Shown: in pieces, positions 47,401 through 58,863 of the stretch
Layout: every line of letters begins with the position of its first letter
Position numbering within the stretch: position 1 is the stretch's first letter
Assembly: GCA_903813345.2 (NCBI GenBank)
Contig: CAIIXF020000001.1
Coordinates: 14,529,915 to 14,589,914, forward strand
DNA: 60,000 nt
Reading direction: 5' to 3'
From: Owenia fusiformis
Lineage: Eukaryota; Annelida; Polychaeta; Sabellida; Oweniidae
Notes under the pieces: model-generated
What the model saw: only the letters and a program-made list of their open reading frames with translations
Told to the model about the DNA's origin: nothing
Databases searched by the model: none
Translations under genes and position numbers: made by a program

Positions 47401-50400
47401 ATATTTTTACAATTTTATTGATATTAGGTGTCAACTCCACACATATGGAAATATTCAAAGACCCAAAATGGCCTAGTTTCAGAAATATCACAAATTCAAA
47501 AATGACCGTTAAATCCGCAGCATCCGCTCATTCATGCCGCACCCAATATTTCTCACAGAGTCCGTCTGCAAAGGGTTTATGGGCAATCTATCCAATGTGA
47601 TTAAAGGCTGCCAAACTGTAGATGGAGAGTGTGCCTCATAAGAACTATAACTTGATAAAAATACATCAGTTTTGATACGATCAGCGAGTGCATGCTGTGC
47701 ATGTTTAACGGTTCAAAACTCACATTGGAACTCTTGTTAAATCCCCGGCCCAAACAATTGCACTTGGTGGTATGTCTATAATTACAAAAACACTCGTATT
47801 ATTAAAGTCATATGAAGTTATTAATAATGAAATATGATGAAATATGGCTTCAGCCCATTACATACAGCAATTATTTCAGGCCATTTATAGTACAAAAGCA
47901 GGATCAATAGAATAATAAATATAATGACATAATTACGAGATTATAGTACACTTTTATTGACTAATCAAGTTATGTAAATAATATTAATGCAACTGTACCT
48001 ATTGAATTCGATGAAGGGTCGTATGATGGAGCAAATGACAACAGGGCGGTGTTTGGACTCCCATGTCTGAAAGGATTTAAACATAGTTTAGAATACATGT
48101 GCTACATGTATGTTCGATCCAATCCTTTGACGTTATTTATGTAGTTCAGATATATCCTTCCATGTCATTTCGATATTACGAAAACTATTTATTATATGTT
48201 CTGGATATCATTAATAATTGTTTTTGGACTTGGACATGGCAAACAATTACTGGAGAGACATCTTTCTATTTGAATTGGCAGTATTTATTCTTCGATTCAT
48301 TCTAGATATCATTAAAGTCTTATAACATACGAGGGCTCATCCATTAGTTCTCATAAATGTCTCTAAAATCTTCAAAGAACTGCACGTACCACACGGGACT
48401 AACTATAGGTATGTAAATAAATATTATATCTTACCTGTGATCACGCTCTCGCACACTGCTTGATGTTTTCCTGACAGAACTGAATAATGCAAATCGTCTC
48501 ACTAACAGCAGTTGTTCGATATAACTCAACGACGAATTCAATCCAAGCTGGTAATAAAAAAGATACTCAAATACTAGTAAGTAGTATATGAGTTGCAAGT
48601 ACATGTACATACTCGTAAGCTTATATCATAATTTCAACAATAAACACTGTGGTGGAACTCTTCAAACTGTTTACGAACACGGATACGTTCCAGTAACAAA
48701 ATGGATCAGACTAAGAGGTACGATTTTTTCCTTGATTTCACGAGCTGTAGTCAAAATCGTTACGACCTTTTAGGCAGACACGTGGTGTGTCAGCATCATG
48801 TGTAAAAGAAAAACGGAACGAACGAAACGTCAGAATCATCGATATAATTCCTTAACCGTTCCATTTTCGTAACAATAACGAGGAATTATTTTGATCATTC
48901 TGGCGTCTCACGAAATATTCTTTCGCAAACGCTTAGATTTTCTGAAATACATATGATGACGACACACGATTGAGTCATAAAGGTCGTGAATATTTCTGCC
49001 TACAACTTGTGAAATCATGAAAAAGAAAAATCTTACCCTCGAGGCTTCACCATTTTGTTACATAAACGAGCCCGTTCTTCCGTAACCAGATTCAAGAGTT
49101 CCACCACATAAATCCACAATACCAATCAAATAATTCCTTGAAAACAATGTCTAATACAATCGTTAAATACACGCTCATAACTCTACCTTCTGATGATATT
49201 CGTTCATGTCCGATATGTCTGCAATGCCAAAGTTTACCTTCAAACCATTCAACTACAAGAAAATACTATAATATATCAAGGGGGTGGAACACAAGAATGT
49301 GGTATATTATAAGAATGCGACAGCATCTTAAAGTTCGCAGGAGATCGTTCGACGCTCATGTAGAAAAGAGACATGAGAAGACGTGAATACTTCTGAGCCT
49401 TAGATATGAGAAACGCGTCTTTGAAAAAGTAATTATTTGCCATGAAAAATCCGAATTTGGCCAACGAGTGTTAATCAAATTAATATTTGAAATCTGAGTG
49501 TAACATCTGTACCCTTTCTTTTAGGCACGTCTTTGTCTGTTCGTCCATCCAACTACGACCTTCGATTTGGTTCAGCGCAGCATATTTGAGCGCCTCGACC
49601 AAAGTGTTTAACTAAAACATGTTGGTTGTATGTGTAAATCAAAGGAAAATATGTATGAATTTAACAATTTCTGATTCAAATAGGCCTAGTTACTCGTATG
49701 TCTCCGATGTACTAACCATTTTTTGTTGCCCCTCATAATTTTGAAAATGTAGTTGGTAGAGTGCATTTGCTCCAAGGTGGAGGTACTGGTTAACGGTGAC
49801 CAGACATTTTACATTGAGGTCAACGTGCGTGTCGCTCTGTAGAAAATCAATCATGGTGTAATAATTGATCGTATCCCATACATACTCTTGTATCACAGTC
49901 CATATCATAAAATTGTACAAATCCCTGAAAAAATTCATTGGCGTTTACTGAATAGTAGGTCGGTATCCCTGAAAACATTGATTGGCGATTACTGAAAAGT
50001 AGTTCGGGTTGTCTTTTAATGTTTTTCTAAATTTTGGAGTAGAAACTATTTATAATCACATGGGCATGGGGACGTTTTATAAATACAAATTCGCGATACC
50101 TTCTGGAGTCATTGTACAGTTGAGAGAGTCTTGTGAACAGTTCTATGTTTTGGACTGCAACATAATTGTCATCTTCGAGCAGAAAGCCAAAGTCATTAAA
50201 CAAAGAAGTCCAATTTACCTGAAGATACAATTTTAAAGTTTTACATGGAAGGTCAAAGTGCATTTTTGGAAAATATTATTGTCTTGAATTACACTTGTAA
50301 TATAACAAATTAAATGCGGTTAAACCAGGTATATGAACGTTTGAGTGTATTGAGGAATCTTGATTCTTTTTCTCTCGGTTGAACATCAATAAATGTTTCT

Positions 50401-53400
50401 GGAAAATTCATGATTGAAAATGAGATGAGTATTTTTTGTGTCTACACTCACGGGGTACCATCGAATAATTTTGGCAACGTACCAGAGAACGACATTTTAC
50501 TAAGAAATGGCAATACTTTAGCACAATATATTTTTTAACTACAGTTCTACTTTGATTTTGACAAAAGTAAGTATTCCATGCAATGGCTATTTCATTCATG
50601 AGTTTGTAGGAATTCTGTTGGAACCCAGTTCTGATCAAGTACGAAGTTATTGAAATCGGCGCAGTCGGACTTTACTCCGAAAGATGGTTTTTCGATTATA
50701 ACTTTTTACAACATTTAAGTATAGACTTTTGAAAAAAGTACAGAATAGTCCTTATACTATTGAATAATTCTGTTATTTCTGATTCACACGACTCTGATTT
50801 GTTTAATCAAAAAAAAGTTTTAAAAACATTACTTAGGAACGTAACCGGAGCTGGGAACGTAACCGGAGCAGATCAGTTGAATTAAAATATATGATTTAAA
50901 GCATATATATTAATAAATACGCATTCGAACAATCCCGTATGTTTTTAAATTAGTATATGTGCTTTAAATCATATATTTTAATTTTTTTGATGAAATAATT
51001 CAACTGATCTGCTCCGGTTACGTTCCCAGCTCCGGTTACGTTCCTAAGTAATATTTTTAAAACTTTTTTTTAATTAAACAAATCAGAGTCGTGTGAATCA
51101 GAAATAACAGAATTATTCAAAAGTATAAGGACTATTCTGTACTTTTTTCAAAAGTCTATACTTAAATGTAGTGAAAAGTTATAATCGAAAAACCATCTTT
51201 CGGAGTAAAGTCCGTCTGCGCCGATTTCAATAACTTCGTACTTGATCAGAACTGGGTTCCTACAGAATTCCTACAAACTCATGAATGAAATAGTTATTGC
51301 ATGGAATACTTACTTTTGTCAAAATCAAAATAGAACTCTAGTTAAAAAATATATTGTGCTAAATTATTGCCATTTCTTAGTAAAATGTCGTTCTCCGGTA
51401 CGTTGCCAAAATTATTCGATGGTACCCCGTGACACTATCACTTTTGTTTGAAAATGGTTTACATGTTAATCGTGTTAGAAATAATTGTTATTTTGTAAAA
51501 TATTTCTTTCTTTGTTATTAATGCCTCAGTCGCATTTGATCTACGGCAAGCGTACGGCGGCCAAAGTTTGCTAAAATGGAGAGGAAATATGCAGCATGAC
51601 ATTAAGGGATAAGCAGTAAGGACGACGTAATCTTCTAATATCGATTTTACGAAGCTACGGCCCCCTATGGCCGCCGTAGATCAAATATGACTGAGGCTTA
51701 CTTACATTCGGAAACAATGCACGAATTGTAGAAACGAATATATATTCAATGTCATCATTTCCAGAAGGAATGCCACGCTGAAAAAAGAGGATACGATATC
51801 AAATTGATTTAGTTACATTTATAAGTAGTATTGTGGTTGATTTTATTCTTTATAATGTTAATCCTATAAATTGTGGTAAGGTGGTGGTACTTTTGCTATG
51901 GATGTTGACACGACACTCGTATTATGGACTTGCAAGACATTGTTTTGTGTTGGATCATAGTTTGGGATATTATGGGTTTGTTTTCCTTATGACTGGGTAC
52001 TTTGTTCTTAAATATCTCTGTGTTTTGTAATTCTCTTTTGAATTGACCGCAAAATACTTCCCCCCCCATCCCCTCTCGAAGACCTCAACTTTCGTTTTTC
52101 TTGTAAGCACCGTACTGCTTATTACATATTCAAGACATTATATTTAAAAAAGGAACTCAACAAGCGTTGTAGAGGACGATTGGACACTTTTTAAAGTATA
52201 TAAGTCATAAGCTTTTTCTAATGCGTTTCTTTCACCGTTCGGCTTACCATATTGCTCTTCATCTGCTTTGCCTTCTCATCGATGTCTTCGGGGTCTAAGG
52301 AGAGCAGATTCGCCAAGTTATCAAATGTATCGACGTACTCGGGAGGCGAAATCTGAAATACAATGTATACGTAATAAGTATGTACACTTTGTAAGCAAAT
52401 TGTATAATTGTTTTCGACAACCAATTTGACGGTGGGACTGTTATTTGATCCGATCTTGAACAAGATACAGAAAGGTTATATGCATTGGGTACATACTTTA
52501 AAATATTTTAAGTATTTCAGTACATTTGCCAAGAAATTGCATTACCCTCCGCGCAGTCAAGTAAAAATCAACCAGACGAAGCTCTCTTTTGAGAGGCTAT
52601 GTCGAACGAATGTAAAGGGTAATACAGCATAAGCAAAGGTCACATGAAATGTGAATTAGGAATATCACTGGTGATCCACTCGATTACGCTGGTTACCAAA
52701 ACGAACCGTTTTGGTAACAAAATGCCGGAACGTCGAAGGCACGATTTTTCTTTTTTCCTTTCCTTTCACGCGTTGTAGGCAGAATCCCCACGACGTTTTT
52801 CTCACAACGTGCATCAGTATCATATGTTTTAGAAAATGTACATGTTTGCGAAAAAATAGCTCAGAGGACAACAGAATCGTCGATTTACTTCCTCACTTAA
52901 GTTACATAAACGGTTTTTCGAAAAACAGTTAAGATCTGCACTTTTAACCCAAACCGTTTATGTGACTTAAGTGAGGAAGTAAATCGACGATTCTGTTGTC
53001 TTCTGAACTATTTGTTCGCAAATATGTACACTTTCTTAAACATATGATACTGATACACGTTTGTGTTAAAAAATGTCGTGGGAATTCTGCCTACAACGTG
53101 TAAATAAGGAAACGAGAAAAATCGTACCTTCCGGATGTTCCGACATTTTGTTACCAAAACGAACCGTTTTGGTAACCAGCGTAATCGTGTGGATCACCAG
53201 TGAATATGGCCATGCACGTAGTGGTCACCTACCAACAACGTTTTGCTTCGACCTCTTTGTTCGATTTTGCTGAGGTGAAACAATACGTCTACGGCATACG
53301 TAGTCAGCGAAGTTCTGAGAGCACTGTCAAATCTGGACTCAAACTCTTCTTGAGAAAGTACTAGAAACCAAAAATATTAGAAATTACTAGAAACCAAATA

Positions 53401-55187
53401 CTCAATTAAATGTCTGTCTCATTGCGTCGAAAAACTATTGATATGACATGCAACAATACATAACCATTTGATATTTATTTGAGTTGCACTCACATCGATT
53501 TCGTTAGTTTGGCGCATTCACATATCAACTAATGACTACGTATTGAAATCTGTCTTCTCAAATGTTCAAAACGTGTAAATAATTTTCTGTTTTCGGAAAT
53601 AAAATGATAAAGAAACTTCATGTCGTTTGTCTCTGTAAAATTACTTATCAATGACACGTTGGAAAGTCATGACCTTTGCGAATCGCTTTTTCTTATATAC
53701 AGGTCAATATGAAATGGTAGGTTTGCTGCAAATTGAATGACATAGAATGTTTTTATTTCGACATTCGTAAAATAATTCTGTAGACAACGTGTCTGGCAAA
53801 TGATTGATCGATTCCTTGAAAAAATCAATCATATAAAAGGTTTCACACGTAATGGGTTGCCAAACTTGTAATGGGAAGTGTATAGTCAGATTTGGCATGA
53901 GAATGACTCATTCATCAATTGTGATACTTATTTATCGATAGAGTGCGATGGAGTCTATTCAATACTGGAAAATTACAACTCTAGTAGCATCAAAAACATA
54001 TTAATAATTCACATCGGGGAGCGATCCGAAACAAAGGTAAAAACAAAGGAGTCCGTTGGTATAGAATGAGCAATCCCCAGGGGACCAAACGTATAATATT
54101 AACGATGAATAAATGATATGGTAGAAAGGTATTTTTGAATTAGAGTGATTCGTCATTGTGCTATTTGATATTATACATGTATATAGGAGAACATACCTGT
54201 ATCTGAAGTTATCCATCCACCCATCTCTTGGACTATGTTCTGCAAGAACTTCAACTCGTCCTTCCGCGATAAAACGTCTAAGCAGCTATTATAGAAATGT
54301 CTGATCTTACTTTCAAACGACGTGACAACAATTTTGTCGCCAACAGTACCCTCGTCAGCGTTAACTGTGTGCGTATTACTTAGTATATCATGGAGGTTTT
54401 GAAACTGTTTTTGAATTAGAAACTCTTGTTCCCCATGAGTAGTTATTTCAATGAATTGATTAGATGGGTCAGTATTCATGTTGCCGCAAATGTATCTCAT
54501 TGGTGATTCGCATGGGGAAACTGTTAGGTCCATGCCTCGTAGTATGCCTAGAGACGCCAGGGCACAATTCCTGGATGAACACAAATTTGCCAAAGAGCAA
54601 GTACTAGAATTGACGTACACGGTTGTGGGCATACATGTCGTTTCTACTGGGTCACTTAAAGCTGGTCGATTCGGGTCTGTTAAGACTACTATGAGCGATA
54701 TACTGAGACAGAAAAACGAAAATGAGCAAATGGCCAATATGACTTCCCTTCCTCTTAAATTGATATCTGGATACTTATCACATCCCAACATTGGAATATT
54801 CTTGAACTTGTCATGGAGTTCCTTTTCAACAGCTGTGTCCAACTTCTGGTTGGTGGACGGACTTGGACATTTTTCTGGCGCTTTGGATTTTGGTTCCATC
54901 ACACTTGCTTTTGTGTCGGGACATTTGGCGTCGAATGTCACCATCGAGCAGCATTCATCTTGCGATGTGCTTGGTACACTATCTGCATAATGTATCGGAG
55001 AATTGCGCAGTGGTTTGAGGTGATCATCCATGGGTTCCTTAAATGAAACGCTGGGACCAAGAGCCTCATTTTTATCAATTAGTTCCTCAATGACTTCCAG
55101 TTCGATATGATCAGGGTCTTCCTCTATGGTGCATTTTTGTCTATTACATTGAGACTCGACGAGTCGTTTACTAGACTGATGGCCCAT
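44414..55187 (-). CDS. M13 (neprilysin/ECE-like) family protein lacking the zinc site; probable pseudopeptidase, 14 exons
   Basis: M13 enzymes are type II membrane zinc peptidases that trim extracellular peptides. Exons: 55187-54197, 53360-53233, 52352-52248, 51777-51706, 50218-50100, 49924-49717, 49611-49513, 48547-48435, 48066-47999, 47775-47724, 45889-45652, 45298-45209, 45058-45012, 44498-44414. All phases agree, giving 804 aa, the normal length. A cytosolic tail of about 145 residues starts MGHQSSK (myristoylation-like). Then come a membrane segment (about 149-170) and the N-lobe with SPCESPMRYICG (about 225-235). The series continues with SWMDEQTK (561-568), LVRRFALF, YDPSSNS and C-terminal FSCP...KCDL. 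Where active members have IGHExTH, this has YLIAIALAET (661-670), and ENIADNGG is replaced by KMLLTDLQAL. Catalysis by the family mechanism is therefore unlikely; binding or chaperone roles are possible. The start was chosen at ATG; a GTG 36 nt upstream is not credible. The small exon at 47775 and the last three are less certain. Confidence 0.8.
46325..47570. mobile_element. Long inverted-repeat element in the M13 gene intron
   Basis: Left-arm marks CAGACGGAGCTTGTGAGAAA, TATTGGGTG, GCGACGCAGTATGCAT and GTCGTTTTTATACAGCGT return inverted as ACGCTGTATAAAAACGAC, ATGCATACTGCGTCGC, CACCCAATATTTCTCACA and GTCCGTCTGC. The right arm is about 130 bp longer. The middle (46700-47270) is an irregular array of ATATGCCATA/ATATGGCATA and CCGCAGGTGA motifs in both orientations. 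No transposase is seen. Confidence 0.65.
48649..49108. mobile_element. Fold-back element FB1, diverged copy in the M13 gene
   Basis: TGTGGTGGAACTCTTCAA is paired with the inverted GAGTTCCACCACA. Inner marks CAGTAACAAAATG, GTACGATTTTTTCC and TTGTGAAATCATG correspond to FB1 landmarks but with many substitutions. It is clearly older than the other copies. It lies about 100 bp upstream of exon 8 (48547-48435). Confidence 0.65.
50440..51435. repeat. Near-perfect 1-kb palindrome in an M13 gene intron
   Basis: Two arms of about 480-490 bp face each other around a spacer of about 50 bp near 50910-50960. Outer ends are CACGGGGTACCATCGAATAA (left) and its inverse TTATTCGATGGTACCCCGTG (right). Near the centre each arm has a doubled GGAACGTAACCGGAGC motif. 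Each arm keeps the same outward-reading open frame of about 65 codons (50638-50408 on -, 51242-51451 on +; MIRTGF...NSYKLMNEI...WNTYFCQNQ), differing at about six residues. The peptide family is not recognised. Confidence 0.8.
51523..51697. mobile_element. Short TTA-type element abutting an M13 splice donor
   Basis: Termini GCCTCAGTCGCATTTGATCT and, inverted, GCCTCAGTCATATTTGATCT continue as ACGG. They resemble the CCCCAGTCACATTT ends of the elements at 2700-3682. TTA follows the right end. The element ends 9 nt from the last base of exon 4 (51706), so it almost touches the GTAAG donor. Confidence 0.7.
52666..53202. mobile_element. Fold-back element FB1, copy 3 (intact) in the M13 gene
   Basis: It is 537 bp long with ends CACTGGTGATCCACTCGATT and, inverted, CACTGGTGATCCACACGATT, flanked by AATAT on both sides (52661-52665, 53203-53207). 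The arms are nearly complete, with a short centre TTTTTCGAAAAACAGTTAAG. This copy shows the uninterrupted order and serves as the reference for copies 1 and 2. It begins only 30 nt beyond the donor of exon 2 (53233). Confidence 0.8.
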
Positions 55188-56519
55188 AACCCTGGGCGTC
55201 GCTTCACTGGTTTCCAAAAGCACTATAAACTGACTATGTGCTAATACTGTATCCTATCGATTCGGCTACAACTGCTTTTGTGTCAATTAATTGTATATTT
55301 GATAACACGCTCATGTTCTACCTACCTGTAGAAATCAATGAACTGTTAACATGAAGTTTAGGGATTCGCTATTGTATTACACCAATACTACTAAATGCAT
55401 TATACATGTTGTTACGTGCTGATGTCTAAATATACTTTATAAATGCATGCATTTCTGAAAACAGTTTGAAAATGTGTAATATGAGCCATGTATCTTTAAG
55501 TTACATTAAAATATCACTTTTTACTGAACCCAATATCAGGATATCTAAAGATGTGGTACCTGTGCGCTGTCATCTTGCTTCATTAAGATTCGGACCTCGT
55601 AGAACGTAGTGATTAAGCGTGGGAACCGATAATGGTGCACTATCATAAATATCGTTGAATGTATTTTACATGGTCCCATCTTTTGCTCTTTCGAACTTTT
55701 CCAAGTCTTTTCCATGAACATTTCGGGAAACACATTTCATAAGCTGTACTTGTCATTTCTATATGATTTGCAATTATTTTAGAGCAAAATGGCTATTTTT
55801 AGTTCTGTGCCATAACGTCAGTTTTGGGCTCAAGACAAAATGCCAATGCTTGACTTTTATCTTGGTTGGTCTCTTATATCCTCATTAATGATATGATACA
55901 AAGCAAATATGCAATATCAGTTAAAAGGAGTCTTGGTTGCAAACACATTGTCTGTTATTTGTAAAATATGCGACACTTAACAACGTATATATCGGTTTCT
56001 AGTAAAAGCAAAACACTCAAATGTACAATTGCTAAACCTAAAGTATATTGAACAATTTCATAAATATTTTATAGCCATATATTTTATCACATTAAGAATA
56101 TACCTTTCCAATAAATCCTGGCCTCTTTTGGTGAACCAGTGAAACTTATATATACTGTATATTGACTAGATTTATGATGCCACACTTTCCAGGCAGTAAC
56201 AAAATCGAACTTAATAATTGTTCATCCTATTTTTTCTGCGTTAAAACTTCAAGAGTGACACCATAAACAATGGCATTGCATGATTTAGTGGATTTGTCTT
56301 TTATATTATTTCATGCCAAGTACAAGCACTCACTATATATATTATCGTTATTGATATATGGTATGACATATTCTATGACTAGATATGTGCCCTTGCTGCA
56401 CTGAAAGACCTCATGAATTCAGTCTCAAATAATCCTCGTATGTATAATATGGATGTCCATCGAAATTCCGATTAATGCTGAGAGCTTTGGTCTTATAATT
56501 CATACTTCGCATTTTTCAT
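55188..56519. other. Spacer between the M4-like and M13 genes
   Basis: AT-rich. It should hold the M4-like 3' UTR and the M13 promoter and 5' UTR, both on the - strand. No further exon, TATA element or repeat is supportable by eye. Confidence 0.45.
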
Positions 56520-58863
56520 TTAATCTTCATCACCACTCGATGCTTGGTCATCTTCTCCAGCAGTTGGTTTAGCTTGTTTCGCAGGCTTGTCTTTCTTATC
56601 CATGAGTAACGTCGTTGGAAGTGTTCCGCTAGCAGCACAGCATGGAGTAAATTCAGATGCAGATGTAGCAACACCACGGGCAGAAATTTCATTGAAATCC
56701 CGGGCGTTCTGTCCAAGAACCTCGCGGTCTTCAAAGTGCTTTCGAATGACCGTCTTCCATGCTGGTTTTGTTTCGTATTGTATCATGTTTTCTGCGACGT
56801 CCTTGAAAGCAGCAGTATCACTATCCGGGGCTTTGGTATAAGAGAGAATGACAAGCGAAATGATGTGCTTACCGACCCGATACAAGCTTTCCGTTTGGTC
56901 ATACTTATCTTGTTTCCTATATAAGGCAAAGATGTCTGCTAAGATATGATAGACTGCCCCTGTCAGTACCCTTGACAGCCTATGGTACTCTCTTCCAGCT
57001 TGCGACATGGTCAAGTCGTTATCAGCGTTACGAAGGCCATACTGGCGCCCTAGAGCAACACCGAACTCCTCTGCGATTAGATTGAAGAAGAAGCGCTGAT
57101 GAAGATCCCCTTTGGATTCTGCGATGATTGCAGCGCATGTATCCATTCGGCTTAACAGTAAGAACATCGCCGTCAAATCCCCGAATGCCTCATGCAGGGC
57201 GCCGTTTTCAGATCTGGTGGTATGCAACCACTGTGGCTTTAAGCTATCTAGAATCGCATGGCCAGTTTCGTGAGCCACCACATCAAGAGATCTGCAGCTG
57301 TAGACCATGTCCCCTTGTCCTCTTACTGGAGCCGTGTAGAAAAAGCAGAGAGCCTTCCACTCGCGCTTATAAAACGCGTTTTGCCAGTTACCAGCGTGAG
57401 GGTGAACTCGTATGGGTTGGTCTCCCCACTGCCATTTGAAATTATCTGTGATATTCAATCGATTCAAAGCACGTTCATACATAGTCACAACAAGGCGGAC
57501 AATCGAATAGGTATGGACCGCATCAAAGTTAACAGCATCCCTTTCAAGGTTCAACAGGAAGTCGCCATTTGGGTCTCTTGGAATTCTGGGTATGCCTGTA
57601 ACACATAAATGGCATTCCATTTAGACAACCAGTCCATTAACAGGTTAGAGTTTATCCACTTGAAAAATAGCAAGCGAATGCTTTAGTTAATAATATTAGG
57701 AGAACATCGTAACTTCACAACTGTTTACTCAACCTTAGCTTCCAAGTCTAAAAAACGATAACTAATAGTTTACGTATACATTGCAGCTTCATGGTAACAT
57801 TCTATTTTCTAGTATCTGTAAAATAGGATACAACTAATACAATTTAAAAACGTAAAAATATTGTCACACGCGGACAAGAGTAAACAATGGACCAACCTTC
57901 AATTTTGAACACCTTTCCACCACCCATCGGGTACCATTTTGTCCTGCTTGCGATTGTAATCTTTTTGTCGCGTGGACCATCTGATACCTGTACAAAAAGA
58001 GCAAAATGTACAATGTCCATTATAGATGTGTCACATGTTCAAGATTTTAAAGACATGATTCTAAAATAGTTTAAAATTTCACTTATATATTAATGATGTA
58101 ATGTAAGATGTGACAACTTTGTTTTTCTTTCTTTTTAGCGAGGAATGAGAGATATTGGAGGTAGCTTTCACATCACAAATAAAGTTCCATGTTTACTGAC
58201 ATAATCAAAATGTATCAATATGTTCTAAATAGACATGCCTCCTTTCCTATAGGTCTGATACATAGATGCTTCGGAAGGAAGTTTGGAAATAATGACTGCC
58301 CGAATGTACAATATGTTTATGTTTAGAAATTCTCACAATTCTAAAATTTCTTCACTGTCATCATTCCCTGTGATGCCTGTTGTCTATAATTATTATATCT
58401 TTATTTTCCCATTATTCATCGAGCATTTTAACGTAATTACATGTTAATAAAGTGTATAAAAATTTCAATCGAAGTTTTTTGTTTTTTTACAAAATGGTAG
58501 TAATTTACATCATTTATACATTTATGTCAAGCAATAAGCTCTTATACCTTATATTATTATTACTTTACATGTTGTAATCTGGAAACGCTGGAACCAATGA
58601 GATTCCATTAACATATACCGATTTGTTTATTTGTCCCAATATTTTACTTAGAATGCTTAATGATTTTTGAAAAATATGTTTTCAAGAGTTTGCACTCTGC
58701 GTTCTGCCTTTAATTACAATCGTCTAATCAACTTTAAGAAACAAACTTGACGTCGGGCTATAAATAGACCAATACATACCTTTCCATCTATAAATTCAGT
58801 TCTAATTCCAAGTGCTTTGACGCTGGGGTCTTGCTTCCAGATCTTAACCTTACTTCCAGACAT
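56520..58863 (-). CDS. Thermolysin-like (gluzincin, M4-type) metalloprotease, intracellular form, three exons
   Basis: Gluzincins hydrolyse peptide bonds with a zinc ion held by HExxH and a downstream Glu. Exons: 58863-58780, 57987-57897, 57595-56520; phases 0 and 1; 416 aa. The zinc motif HETGH is at 167-171, the third ligand is Glu194 within ENGALHEAFGD, and REYHRLS (His263) matches the thermolysin transition-state histidine. Other blocks are NAFYKREWKALCFF (131-144) and LDVVAHETGHAILD. The N-terminus MSGSKVKIWKQDP has no signal peptide, so the protein is probably cytosolic. The tail is lysine-rich and then acidic (GEDDQASSGDED). Almost the whole domain is in one exon. The block pattern recalls bacterial and fungal gluzincins, so an old lateral transfer is possible but untested. 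It lies head-to-tail upstream of the M13 gene. Family is secure; substrate unknown. Confidence 0.8.

Noticed and set aside
47388-47600. 70-codon frame with a signal-peptide-like N-terminus
   Set aside because: It lies in the right arm of the inverted-repeat element, has no family similarity I can see, and is probably chance.
51833-52030. 65-codon frame between M13 exons 3 and 4
   Set aside because: It is on the opposite strand within an intron and has no family features.
54478-54990. 170-codon open frame on the + strand
   Set aside because: It is antisense to exon 1 of the M13 gene, whose transmembrane segment and cysteine pattern clearly fix the coding strand.
55185-55223. GTG at 55223 as the M13 start
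   Set aside because: Eukaryotic starts are ATG; the in-frame ATG at 55187 gives a sensible N-terminus.
56587-57608. Several 60-116 codon + strand frames
   Set aside because: Antisense shadows of the large exon of the M4-like gene, which carries HETGH and HEAFGD on the - strand.
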